64,000 bases of DNA from Saitoella complicata NRRL Y-17804 (lineage: Eukaryota; Ascomycota; Saitoellomycetes; Saitoellales; Saitoellaceae): contig NW_017566996.1 of NCBI RefSeq assembly GCF_001661265.1, forward strand, positions 310,001-374,000, written 5' to 3'. A program made the position numbers and the translations under genes. The first letter of the stretch is position 1, and each line of letters opens with the position of its first letter. The notes below the pieces were generated by a model. That model saw only the letters and a program-made list of their open reading frames with translations. It was not told the origin of the DNA and ran no database searches. Of this stretch, positions 11,058 to 21,300 are shown piece by piece.

Positions 11058-11549
11058 GCGGAGGACCAGAACATCTCCAGTTCGAGCTTCGTTGTGCTGT
11101 TCGATTCTCCTTGCTTGTACTAATTTTTGACAGGTCTGTGTTTCAGCGACGGGATTGGTGGAAAGCATCGGATGGTGTTCCGATGCTATTCCGAACCGGG
11201 AGCCGAATTTTGCCCGGAAATGAAGCTAGAGGAGGCGATCATGCCATCCACCGCACGGAGGTGGATGTTTGGTGAGCTCTCTTTCGTCGGAAAACCGTCA
11301 GAAGAACGCCGGAAGTGCGTGGAAAGTCCTGGAGCAACAGCGTCCAGAGGTGATTCTCATCAGCTTTGTCGCACCGGTTAAACTGGGCGATTCTCGGTTG
11401 TCGGTTGACTAAGCTGATGGAGTTGTCTCGGGATAGTCGGGTTAGTCTTGCTCTAGCTGAGGACCCATTCCTACAGCGCGCGCGCTTCACACCTAGTGCT
11501 CGTGGCGGGGGCGGCCCCGCTCTAATCCTATGCCCCAGATTCAATCCCC
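11058..11549. repeat. 0.49-kb repeat, copy 2
   Basis: 492 bp, a near-perfect direct repeat of copy 1. It continues without a visible boundary into the transporter promoter (cagagtttttcatcg...), so this copy is probably the native promoter-proximal sequence. It holds an 84-codon plus-strand frame with no recognisable domain. Confidence 0.85.
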
Positions 11550-11634
11550 ACAGAGTTTTTCATCGTGACAATTTAGCCTGGTTCGACCTCCTGGAACTCG
11601 ATCTGTTCTCCAGTCGGTTCTGTCCGTCTTCGCC

Positions 11635-11643
11635 TATAAGAAG
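11635..11643 (+). promoter_or_regulatory. TATA element of the sugar transporter
   Basis: TATAAGAAG, 140 bp upstream of the ATG, followed by a C-rich stretch and a pyrimidine-rich leader, a common arrangement for strongly expressed fungal genes. Confidence 0.55.
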
Positions 11644-11774
11644 GGACCACCCACCCCCAGCTTTTGGATCAGCATCAACAGCGACTTCTCTCGTCCACAT
11701 CTCACTCTTTGAGCCTCCGAGCTTTTTTACTTACTCACTACAACTACTCTTTCCTCGACTACGAGAGTTAGTCA

Positions 11775-13328
11775 ATGACAGCAATGGCTGGATCTAATGT
11801 GCCCGTCATTTTGATGGGTCTTTTCGTGGCCTTTGGTGGTTTCCTTTACGGATACGACACTGGTACCATCTCCGGTATCTTGGCCATGCCTCACTTCATT
11901 GAGACCTTCCACGACCGTACCTCCGCCGCCGGTGTCCAGTCAATCTCCGCTTCCCGCCAATCCCTCATTGTCTCCATTCTCTCCGCTGGTACTTTCTTCG
12001 GTGCCCTCTTCGGTGCTCCTACTGGTGACTTCCTCGGTCGTCGTCTCGGTCTCGTTTTCGGATGTTTGGTCTTCTGCCTTGGTGTTGCGCTCCAGACTGC
12101 TGCTACCATGACTGATCTGTTCGCCGCTGGTCGTTTCTTCGCTGGTCTTGGTGTCGGTATCATCTCTTGTTTGGTTCCTATGTACCAGTCCGAGTCCGCC
12201 CCCAAGTGGATCCGTGGTACCATCGTTTCTTGCTACCAGCTCGCTATTACCCTTGGTTTGTTGGTTGCTGCTATTGTCAACAATGCTACCAAGGACCGCG
12301 ACAATGCTGCTGCTTACCGTATCCCCATCGGTATCCAGTTCGCTTGGGCTGCTGTTTTGGCTGGTGGTATGCTCCTTCTCCCTGAGACTCCCCGTTTCCT
12401 CGTTAAGCGTGGTAACATGGAGGCTGCTGCCAAGGCTCTCGGTCGTCTCCGTGCCCTTCCCGCTGACTCCGAGGAGATCCAGGAGGAGTTGAAGGAGATC
12501 AAGGCCAACCACGACTACGAGCTTTCCCTCGGTGCTGCTACTTACCGCGACGTCTTCCGTGGTGGACCCGGTGGTGGTAACCTCCGTCGTGTCCTCATCG
12601 CTATCTTCATCCAGATGTTCCAGCAGCTTACCGGTGTCAACTTCATCTTCTACTACGGTACCACTTTCTTCAAGAACTCTGGTATCAAGAACGAGTTCAC
12701 TATCTCTATGATTACCAACGTTGTCAACGTCGTTTCTACTTTCCCTGGTCTCTACATGGTCGAGAAGCTCGGTCGTCGTTGGTTGTTGATCTTCGGTGCT
12801 TGCGGTATGGCTGTTTCCCAGTGGATCGTCGTCATTGTCGGTGTTTCCACGGACTCTGATGCTGCCAACAAGGTCCTCATTGCCTTCGTCTGTCTCTTCA
12901 TCGCTTTCTTCGCCTGTTCTTGGGGTCCTGTCGCTTGGGTCGTCGTCGGTGAGATCTTCCCTCTCAAGACCCGTGCGAAGTCTATGTCCATGGGTACCGC
13001 TTCCAACTGGTTCTGGAACTGGCTCCTTGCTTTCGTCACTCCTTACATGATGGACGAGGACAAGGGTAACCTCGGCGTCAAGGTCTTCTTCGTCTGGGGA
13101 TCTACTTGTTTGACTTGTATCCTCTTCTCCTACTTCTTCATTCCTGAGACCAAGGGTCTTTCTCTTGAGGAGGTCGATGAGATGATGGCTACTACTACTG
13201 CTCGCAACTCTACCAAGTACAGGCCTTCCGTCACTACTCAGCTCCGTGACCAGTACGCCATGGACGCTTCTGGTATGGGTGACAAGGTCAACCCCAAGAC
13301 TGAGGAGGCTGTTGTTGAGTACGCTTAA
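11775..13328 (+). CDS. MFS hexose transporter (sugar porter family)
   Basis: Plasma-membrane sugar uptake protein of 517 aa with twelve predicted TM helices and no intron. Sugar-porter signatures: GYDTGTISGIL in TM1, GDFLGRRLGL after TM2, LPETPRFLVKRG before the central loop, QQLTGVNFIFYYG in TM7, VEKLGRRWLL after TM8, WGPVAWVVVGEIFP in TM10, and PETKGLSLEEVDEM at the end. Resembles fungal low- and high-affinity glucose transporters; the substrate cannot be set from sequence. Two ATGs (11775 and 11784) are possible starts. Codons are highly biased (GGT, GCT, TCT/TCC, AAG), implying strong expression. Upstream lie a TATA element and the repeat and gap structure. Confidence 0.95.
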   Translation: MTAMAGSNVPVILMGLFVAFGGFLYGYDTGTISGILAMPHFIETFHDRTSAAGVQSISASRQSLIVSILSAGTFFGALFGAPTGDFLGRRLGLVFGCLVFCLGVALQTAATMTDLFAAGRFFAGLGVGIISCLVPMYQSESAPKWIRGTIVSCYQLAITLGLLVAAIVNNATKDRDNAAAYRIPIGIQFAWAAVLAGGMLLLPETPRFLVKRGNMEAAAKALGRLRALPADSEEIQEELKEIKANHDYELSLGAATYRDVFRGGPGGGNLRRVLIAIFIQMFQQLTGVNFIFYYGTTFFKNSGIKNEFTISMITNVVNVVSTFPGLYMVEKLGRRWLLIFGACGMAVSQWIVVIVGVSTDSDAANKVLIAFVCLFIAFFACSWGPVAWVVVGEIFPLKTRAKSMSMGTASNWFWNWLLAFVTPYMMDEDKGNLGVKVFFVWGSTCLTCILFSYFFIPETKGLSLEEVDEMMATTTARNSTKYRPSVTTQLRDQYAMDASGMGDKVNPKTEEAVVEYA

Positions 13329-13726
13329 GCGTCTTGGTTTTTTGCAATACGGTTTATATACATGCATGGAAAGGGAAAGTTGAAGGACTCTCGATAATTA
13401 TGCGAGAGATTCCTGAGGAGTTTGTACGATTATACTATGGTTACCTTTATCTCTAGATATACACGAAGGAAGAACCTAATTGATGAGTTTTGAATCCATG
13501 TCGCCTCTATTTCTTTCAAGCATTCCTCATGCGCGGCGGCCGAAAGCGTCCTAGGCAATCGGGGCAGTCGCACACGCCAATCGAGGGAGCGTACCGGCCA
13601 ACGGGTACGACAAACGGAAATCACTCAACAACGGATTCCTGCCGGCCGCGAAACCATTGGAACAGCTCGGCATCTCCAGAAGTTTGCTCTTGACATTCCA
13701 CAGCTTTGCGGCGGATCAACCGGATC
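13329..13726. other. Intergenic region between transporter and EAF gene
   Basis: 398 bp holding the transporter 3' end and the EAF promoter. Short frames only; no element recognised. Confidence 0.5.
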
Positions 13727-14952
13727 ATGGCGGAGGAATATCGAGTGAATGTTGGTGCGAGCATCCTCGATCCGGGAAGGCCTGAGGCTTCGCCGTTCTT
13801 CGCGGTGCATCGTATGTTTTCTGATCTACCGTTGAAGAGTTGTTCTGACTGGTGTTTGGCTAGATCGCTTCATCCCAACGAGTGCAGACAACATAAGACC
13901 TTCGAGGTTACACGGAGGCCCTGAACACTACGACCTGGAAATACCTGGTCGGAACGTAAGTTACTGGACTCCTCTGAAGAGAGGGAAACGCTAAAGCGAG
14001 CTACAGGGAAAGGAATCACAAAGCTTTGAGGGTACACGAGAAGCACAGAATGACGTCGACTGTGTCTTGATATATAATGAGGAGACTGGGGTACGTTCAA
14101 TACTTCATCACAATGTCTGGCGTTCCTAACAGTTCACAGGAATATACACTTGAACGTCTCGACTCAATACTTCACATGAACCATGTCCGTGGTGCACGAG
14201 CCAGTTCAAAAGACAGGAGACCAGCCTCACCACCGACTTCCTCGGAGCTGGAGTCACGAAGTCGAACAACGACTTCAGGATCGTCCACAAATCGGCATGA
14301 ATCACAAGAACGACAACCTCAGAGGATGCAATCAAGATCATCGGATCAACCAAGGACTACGACGTTCTCATCCATCTTAACCAAAGTCGATAAACCCGCA
14401 CCGAAACCCACAACGCCGGTGCCCTCCCAACAACGCACAGAACCTCCAGCAAAAGCTCCAGCACCACCACCAGTACTACAACAACCTCTCATGCTCCCAA
14501 CAGCCACAGGTTCAAGCGTAAGTCCCGAGCACAAACAACGTAAACCGAGACCACGCTCACCATCCCCCGAATCTGACGCGGACGACTCCGATACCGAAAT
14601 CCGACCACAGCCACAGCCACCGTCACAGAGCCGTCTTGGCCGCATTCCTCAAACAATCGACCTCGGTGACCTCCACCTCGACAAACCCTCCGAACCCAAA
14701 CCCACAGCTGCGGAACCCAAGGCCGCCGACAATTACCGAAATGACATGGAAGACGAAATCGACTTCGAACTGGACGATCTCGCCGATCTCGCAAACGAAT
14801 TAGAAGAAAGCCTCGACGAAGACAAAGGCAAGGACGAAGCGGCGAGTCCGGCGGATAGTATGCAGAGTGCGGCGAGGAATCCGGTTAGTATGAGGAGTCT
14901 TGCTGGGGCGAGGAGGGAAGATGATGAGTTGCCTGATAGTGATGAGGAGTGA
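13727..14952 (+). CDS. EAF-type RNA polymerase II elongation factor
   Basis: Homologue of ELL-associated factor, which with ELL stimulates Pol II elongation in the nucleus. Four exons: 13727-13811, 13864-13955, 14007-14090, 14140-14952; 1074 nt, 357 aa. Splicing assembles the conserved N-terminal EAF domain across the exons: the short beta motif ILDPGRPEASPFFAVHHRF, then DNIRPSRLHGG, a DVDCVLIYNEETGEYTLERL motif and SILHMNHVRG. The remainder is disordered and Pro/Ser-rich (SPEHKQRKPRPRSPSPESD), ending in a strongly acidic region (EDEIDFELDDLADLANELEE) with a short helix, as in animal EAF transactivation tails. All three introns (48-52 nt) lie in the first 420 bp. An ELL partner is not in the window. 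Confidence 0.9.
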
Positions 14953-15306
14953 TCGAGGAATGGTGCCTTTTCACAACAAAAATCATCGGACATTCAGCTC
15001 GAACAGTGGGGTGGTTGTCACGACAGTTTTGGCACATCAGGGAGATGAGCTTGCAGTAATCATATGGATCGACAAAACTTATGGAACGCATGAAGTTGAG
15101 ATACTTGGAATACTCTTATCTCATTAACCATAACCTCGATAACAAATAATTGACTGACACAACATGCTCTCGCTATTCCAATTGCTCCCAAAAACCAAAA
15201 ACCAGTCCGTAAATAATAAACCAGATAACTCCCAGCAACAAAACCAAAACATCCATAGGACCAACTATATCTTTCTCTATATTATCCCCAAACCCTTTCT
15301 CTCCCT
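14953..15306. other. Convergent 3' intergenic region
   Basis: 354 bp between the EAF stop and the RasGAP stop. AT-richer than the surroundings (aataataaaccagataact near 15213). It holds the two convergent 3' ends; nothing else seen. Confidence 0.5.
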
Positions 15307-18300
15307 TTATGTAATGACAGCTTCAACGAGCGCCATAGCCATCGCTGCGATATCTGACGCCTGCTTCATCTGTGGCGATCCTTCTGCAATAAAAGTTCGA
15401 ATTTCCTTGATTCCACCGAAGTGAATCTCCTCTAACAAGCTCTCCACAGTCCTGCCTGGACCGTTACTGGTCTGCAACATCCGCTCAGAGGTCATGACGA
15501 ACAAAATCGACTGCACCGCGTCGAGGATTGCGATGTTCGCAGACTCCCTAACGACACGGCTGAGGTGGCTAACGAGACCTGGCGAGATCAACGCGAAAAT
15601 CTCAGGGAGAGTAACTGCTGCCTCGGCCAAGAAGTTGTACAAGAACACCTTCTCGCCTTCTCCGAAGCTTGACGTCAACATGGACGTACAGAGCGTCAAC
15701 ATCAATAGTGCCGTAGTGTTGTCGGGGATGTCGAGTTGATTAAAAATCCTGCCAGGAATCTCAGCAAGCTCAGCATTGTCCAAAGCAGGCTCATCCAGGC
15801 CTGCGAGCCACAACACCTCCTTGGCTTCGACTGGGTTAGACATAACCGGCAGGAGAAGCATTAGACAAGCCAGGATCTGCGGATCTACAGTCTTGCTTGA
15901 ATCGTGGTTCACCTCATTTCCGTTCTTCCCTTCAATCTCGAGGAAGGTAGTCAAGGCCGCGATAGTCGCCGCCTTAGTGGACGGGTGGTGGAGACCCTTC
16001 AACAAGCAAGCAGCGAGGGCGAAGGAAAAGTGCGGGTCGAAGTGAATCTGCATCTTGATGTCAATCGCTGACATGATTTCCTCCAGGCGACTTCGGCCAC
16101 GCAAAAGAACAGTGCCAATGGAGTCAACACGGAAAGTATCCACCGCAGCCAGTGCGCTCAAACAAGCCTGGATGAGATTAACGGCAGCTGTGAAGATCGG
16201 CACAACGTCCATGTGAAGCACAACAACAGCGATCCAGAACAAATCGGAGATATACTTCGAGCCCGGAGGAAGTTCGTGTACAATCTTTGTCAAACTCATG
16301 ACGATACTGAGCAGCAACTGATGATCACCGGCGTTTGCCACAACAAGCTTGAGAGCACTGCGGAGAGCCACCAAGACTTGATACAGCAGGTCGTCATCAA
16401 CTTCAGACGCTAGACAACCCAGAGCGATGAAAGCACGCGGCTGCAAAGCAGGGCTGATCTGGAACGCTGTGCTGGTGATCAAACTCATCCAACGAGCCCT
16501 CCAGGCGTTAGCAATATCCATCGAAGGCGCGCACATTGTCAAACCATCCAAAACAAAATGTGCGACAATCTCCATAGACGCCAGAGGAATGCTTTCGTTG
16601 GTGACACTGTCCGCAGGCGAATCGAGGTAGGTAATAGGGTTCACTGCCATCTGGTACGGAAGACCGAACAAGAGCCTGAACTTTGGTCCCGACAACTCCA
16701 CTAAAGCCGCCTTCATCTTCTGTGATGCAGCCTCGTCTAGGTGAGTGGCAGTACACATAGACTGCAGAGTGTTGATCAAAATTCCATGCATGGAAGCCCT
16801 GACAGCATATCGGCCCCAGCCAACCATCATCATGGTGATATGACAGATCTCCGGTATATACATCATTGCATGAGGCCCGCTGCCAAAGGAAACCATAAGG
16901 AGGACGCGGACCAAAACTCCTAACTCGGTGGAAGGAGCATCATCAGGCAGCCTGCTTGCAGACTTGATCAAGGCTCGCGAGATAGATTTCCGCAGACGCG
17001 TGATAAGCTTTCCATAGTAGTATGTAGGCTCAAAAGCAGTGAAGATTCTGGCCACCAGTTCAGCCTGCGGAGATCCAACACCATGATCAAGAGCGAAACG
17101 CAACAATTCGTCTAGGACAATTGATGCAATAGACTCAATCCGACCAATAGTACGCCAGACACACCGCTCAATCCCGTGGAAGAACTCCGGATCACCGTGT
17201 GTCATGTGGATCAATGTCAACATCATTTGGCGTAATTTCGCCTCTGCCTGAGCTTTGTCATCACCAAACAAAGGCACATAAGCGCCCAAGTTATCCAACC
17301 ATGGCTGGATGTATCGTATAGTGTGCTGCTTCTGGAAGTGAGAACATTTGTAGTAGCCCACGAAGAACTCCGATACCAGCTCAAACGTCAACTGTGGTTG
17401 CGTGGCTGCGAGCTTACTGCTCAGCTCGGCCACATATAGGGAATGAGAAGCTGGAATGCAGATATGTTCCGAAGAGAGCACCTCTTTGGCAATTTCAAAG
17501 TTGAAAGCCACGCTGATTGCACAGAGTAAGTTGTATGCTGACACCCGAAGGTTAGCGTCCTCACTTCCAATATTCAAAAGAGCGATTTGCAATAGGGTTC
17601 CGGGAACATCCTTCGGCCGAATGAGTCTGTCTGTTACTGTACTTTGACCCGAGGCGACCTGTGTAGCTTGTGCTTTCAGAATATGCTGTCTGATAGCACG
17701 TCGCTTCCTGCTGGACAACGTAATAGTAGTCTTGCCTTCGTCAACACGGAGCACAAACAAGTGACTGTCTTCACCACTGCTTCCACTGATCAAAGTAACA
17801 TCAGCAATCTCATTGAACTTGTAGACATCATTGAGGTGCCCGTGCGGGAACCCAGGGAGAATCTCAATGGGCTTCATCGTCGTCAATTGAATATGTTCGG
17901 TGCCAATCTTAATGTTAACCGGTGTTCTCTTCGACGTCGACGAAGGTGACACACGAATAACGTTTTGGTAGAGTGCAAAGGGTTCGTTCGCCAAGGCAAG
18001 TGTCTCTTTAGGCAACTTGACGTCAGACAAGTTGTAAAACTCTTGAAGATCCTGAACGTTGCTGAGGAACAACATCGAGGAAAACATGGCGCTGTTCTGC
18101 AATTGGAATGAAATTGCAGGCCTAATGCGCTTGCGCAACCGCCTCCTATATGTCGTGTTCACGTTAAGGTAGATAAATCGGCCGCAGTTGGCTCTTGCCT
18201 CAGCCGGTATCACCGAGAGAAGCTGCTGCACCCAGGACGAATGCATTTCATTCGTATCCGAATAATGGGTGGCGTCCATCAGGAAGTCGTAGGGGTTCGC

Positions 18301-21300
18301 CCACACTCCACTCAGAATTTTGAGCACACAGTATACCATAAGCTCAGAATCCATGATCTCAGCTTGGAACTTCGACAAGTGGATGATGATCACAGAGCGT
18401 CCATCTTTTCCAAGTCCAGCATTGTAAACAACTTTCGAAGACAAAATGGAGTCAATGTTTCGATCCTTGTTACGCAACATGAATTGTCGCAAAGCCGCCA
18501 TGGAAATTTCCCCCGGATTGCCAGCTACATGCATGTCCACCTTCTGGGCAAGAGGTGGAGACCCGAGCTGCGCAACAAGAGTCGACACGCGGGCAAATAT
18601 CGAACGGATGTCCATGTAACTTTCCGGGGCGGCGTTAGAACCATTGTCCTTACCAGAAGTGCGCTGGGTCACCAGGGTCTTCCTGATACGGTCACTGTGC
18701 TCAAACAAAAACCTGTGCAACATGATCTGAACATCCTTCGTAGGCTTCTGCTGGGCCGCCAGACGCTGGAGACTATAGCCGGGGTTCACAGGGTTCACCG
18801 ATATGTCGCGCAGGAACGCAGTGACCGTAAAGATGTTTGAGGTCAAGAACTCGTTGAGGATAACCATAAAAGGCTCCTTTGCACCAAAGAGCACGTTGTT
18901 GGCCAAGTTCTGGACAATCTTAGCAATCAAAAGTAAAGCCCTTCGCGCTTCCCTGGTTGGAACAGAATCAACCAAGCTCTCGGACTCTGGAGCCACAATA
19001 GCGGGGCAGAAGTAACGCAAGAAGACAAAAGCACCAACAGCAGTATACTTAGCTTCTGGAAAACGGACGCCAACACATACAGAGATATGGTAGCAAAGTT
19101 CCCGGAACGGTGCAGGCACGTGTGCCGCTGATTGGCAGATGGCCTCGATAAACTTTTGCGTAAACGACTTCAAACGTTGAACATGACGAGCCAGCTCCTG
19201 ATCGGATTGAACCTTTGAGGGGTCCAGCTCCTGGTCCAATTGAGATGCATCCTTCAAAACCTCAGCAAGCACGGGTTTGAGAGTGGAGGCCAAATAGGTA
19301 CCGCCATGAAGCTTGGCGAAGGCAGACATCATCTTCGTTGCCATGCAGTTTCTTCGAAGAAGCTCAGCTTCATTGTCGGTATTCTCCACTTCGTCAATGA
19401 TCAATGTCTTCAAGAGATCCATCGCTCGACCTTTGGACTGGAAGAGATTCAACATCACAATTGCCATGTCATCAATCTCAGATGTCGGACAACTGTCACA
19501 GAGTGCACGAGCAAACCCAAGACTTTCGGTGACAGCGTCGACCAACCGATCGTAGCTGTCGCCTGCAGCAGTCTGAGCAAGGACCTGGAACTCGGTACCT
19601 TGAGACAGCACATCCGTCAAGATTTGCAAGAATGCAGACCGAATCTTTGGTTCCTCGTGGTAACTCAACCTCAAGGTGTGCTTCAATCCACTGCCCACAT
19701 TGGCGCTGAGCATATTGGATATAGCTTGCACACAAGCAGTACGCAATGGACCAAGGTCCCTTACCTGGTCTTTGCTCTTCTGGTATAGGTGCTGCAGATC
19801 TTGACTGGCGTTCTTCGTCAAATGACCAATTTCAATCACCTCTAACACGCGACATCTGTTCAGAACCTTCAAGAAGACCGAGAAGTATTCGTAGAACAGC
19901 CGTGACTTCGCATCGGCAAGGTCAAGCGCATTAGGGATATCCTTAGGCTGCAAAGGCAACTTCCACAATAAGCAGCAAATAGCCTTGAGCACAGCCAAGT
20001 CCAGATCACGCTGAAGACGACTCAGTTGGGATTGCTGATCATCTGGAATGAGCTCGGCAGTCTTGCTGATCATATCCGTCGTCCAGTATGCCAACAAGCG
20101 AACCAACGCATTTTTGACTCGGAATTCCTGGCGCAGGTTAAGAAGATCCCTCTGCGTAGCCACGACCTCACACAACTGAGCCATCTTGATCCGGATGCGA
20201 ACAGTCGTGGCATTTTTTGTCAGTTGCTCCAAGTAACGAGCTAGGTTCAGGATGATCTGCCCAACGTCAACAGCAAAGGTGGTATCCAGGTTATCCTGCA
20301 CGCGATCGAAGATGCACTTCAGCAGCGCAATCGCCTGCTCAACGAAAAGCGTATGGCGATCCTTGCAGATAGCATGACCCCTCGAGTCAAAGAATTCCTT
20401 CACCTTCGTCTCCAAAGACTGAAGCAAAAGGATATGCAACCTCGGATTCAAGTCCGATGCAAGCGTGTCCCTGACGAACTCCCGAATAAAGACCGAGTTG
20501 CACACCAGTAAATCAGACAACTCATTCATGAACTGCACAATCGGCGCCTCATTCTCCCCCATAATCGAAGAATCACCAGACTGGACATTCAAGTTCGGCA
20601 AGCCATTGCTATGCTGCCCGACAATCGGGAAACAATGTTCGTCCACGCAGCATCCACCAAGGGAAGCACAGAACCCAGTATAGTTCCTCCACGAAGTCTT
20701 CAAATCACTCGTCAGCACAGGTGGATTCAAATTCTCCGTGATCAGCGCATTCTTCGCATCAGCCAGTGCCTTTCGTCTCGCAGGGTCATCGCTCCGCTCC
20801 GCATCTTCCGTTTCGAGGGCAAGCTTGACGACAGTCTTGGTGAGCACACGCCATCTCTTCCATCCCTCCCCCCATGCGGCAAGGTTAGCAGGCGTAGGCC
20901 GGTGCATCATCCTCAACATCCGCCTAATCCTCTTCTGCACCGCAAACCTCGTAACAACCTGGAAGCCCTCCGTAAACAACTCCGTATACAACGGGAAGTT
21001 GCTCATGACATTCGTATACGTCGTATCGAGTTCATTTTCATACGTCTCCGTCAAGTACCATCCCTCAACCATAGCCTGGAATGCGTTCACGGCGCCCGTG
21101 ATGGTGGTCATATCCGTCGAACACAACAAAATCAACAGCGAAATCTCCGTCGCCACGATCGCAGCCAGCCTCTCCGGGATCTTAATCCCAAAACTCGCCA
21201 GATCCCGATTGACCCTCAAAAACGAATTCATGCTCCGCATAATGTTCGACAACGCCTTCAACTCTGATCGGTACTCATCCCTTGTCTGCCCATACTCCAG

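Noticed and set aside
10477-11549. Tandem repeat considered as a transposon with its own gene
   Set aside because: No terminal inverted repeats, no poly-A, no transposase or reverse transcriptase; the short frames have no domain, and both interrupted sites touch assembly gaps.
11940-13367. 475-codon open frame antisense to the sugar transporter
   Set aside because: A mirror of the strongly biased sense codons; Thr/Glu/Ser-rich with no domain.
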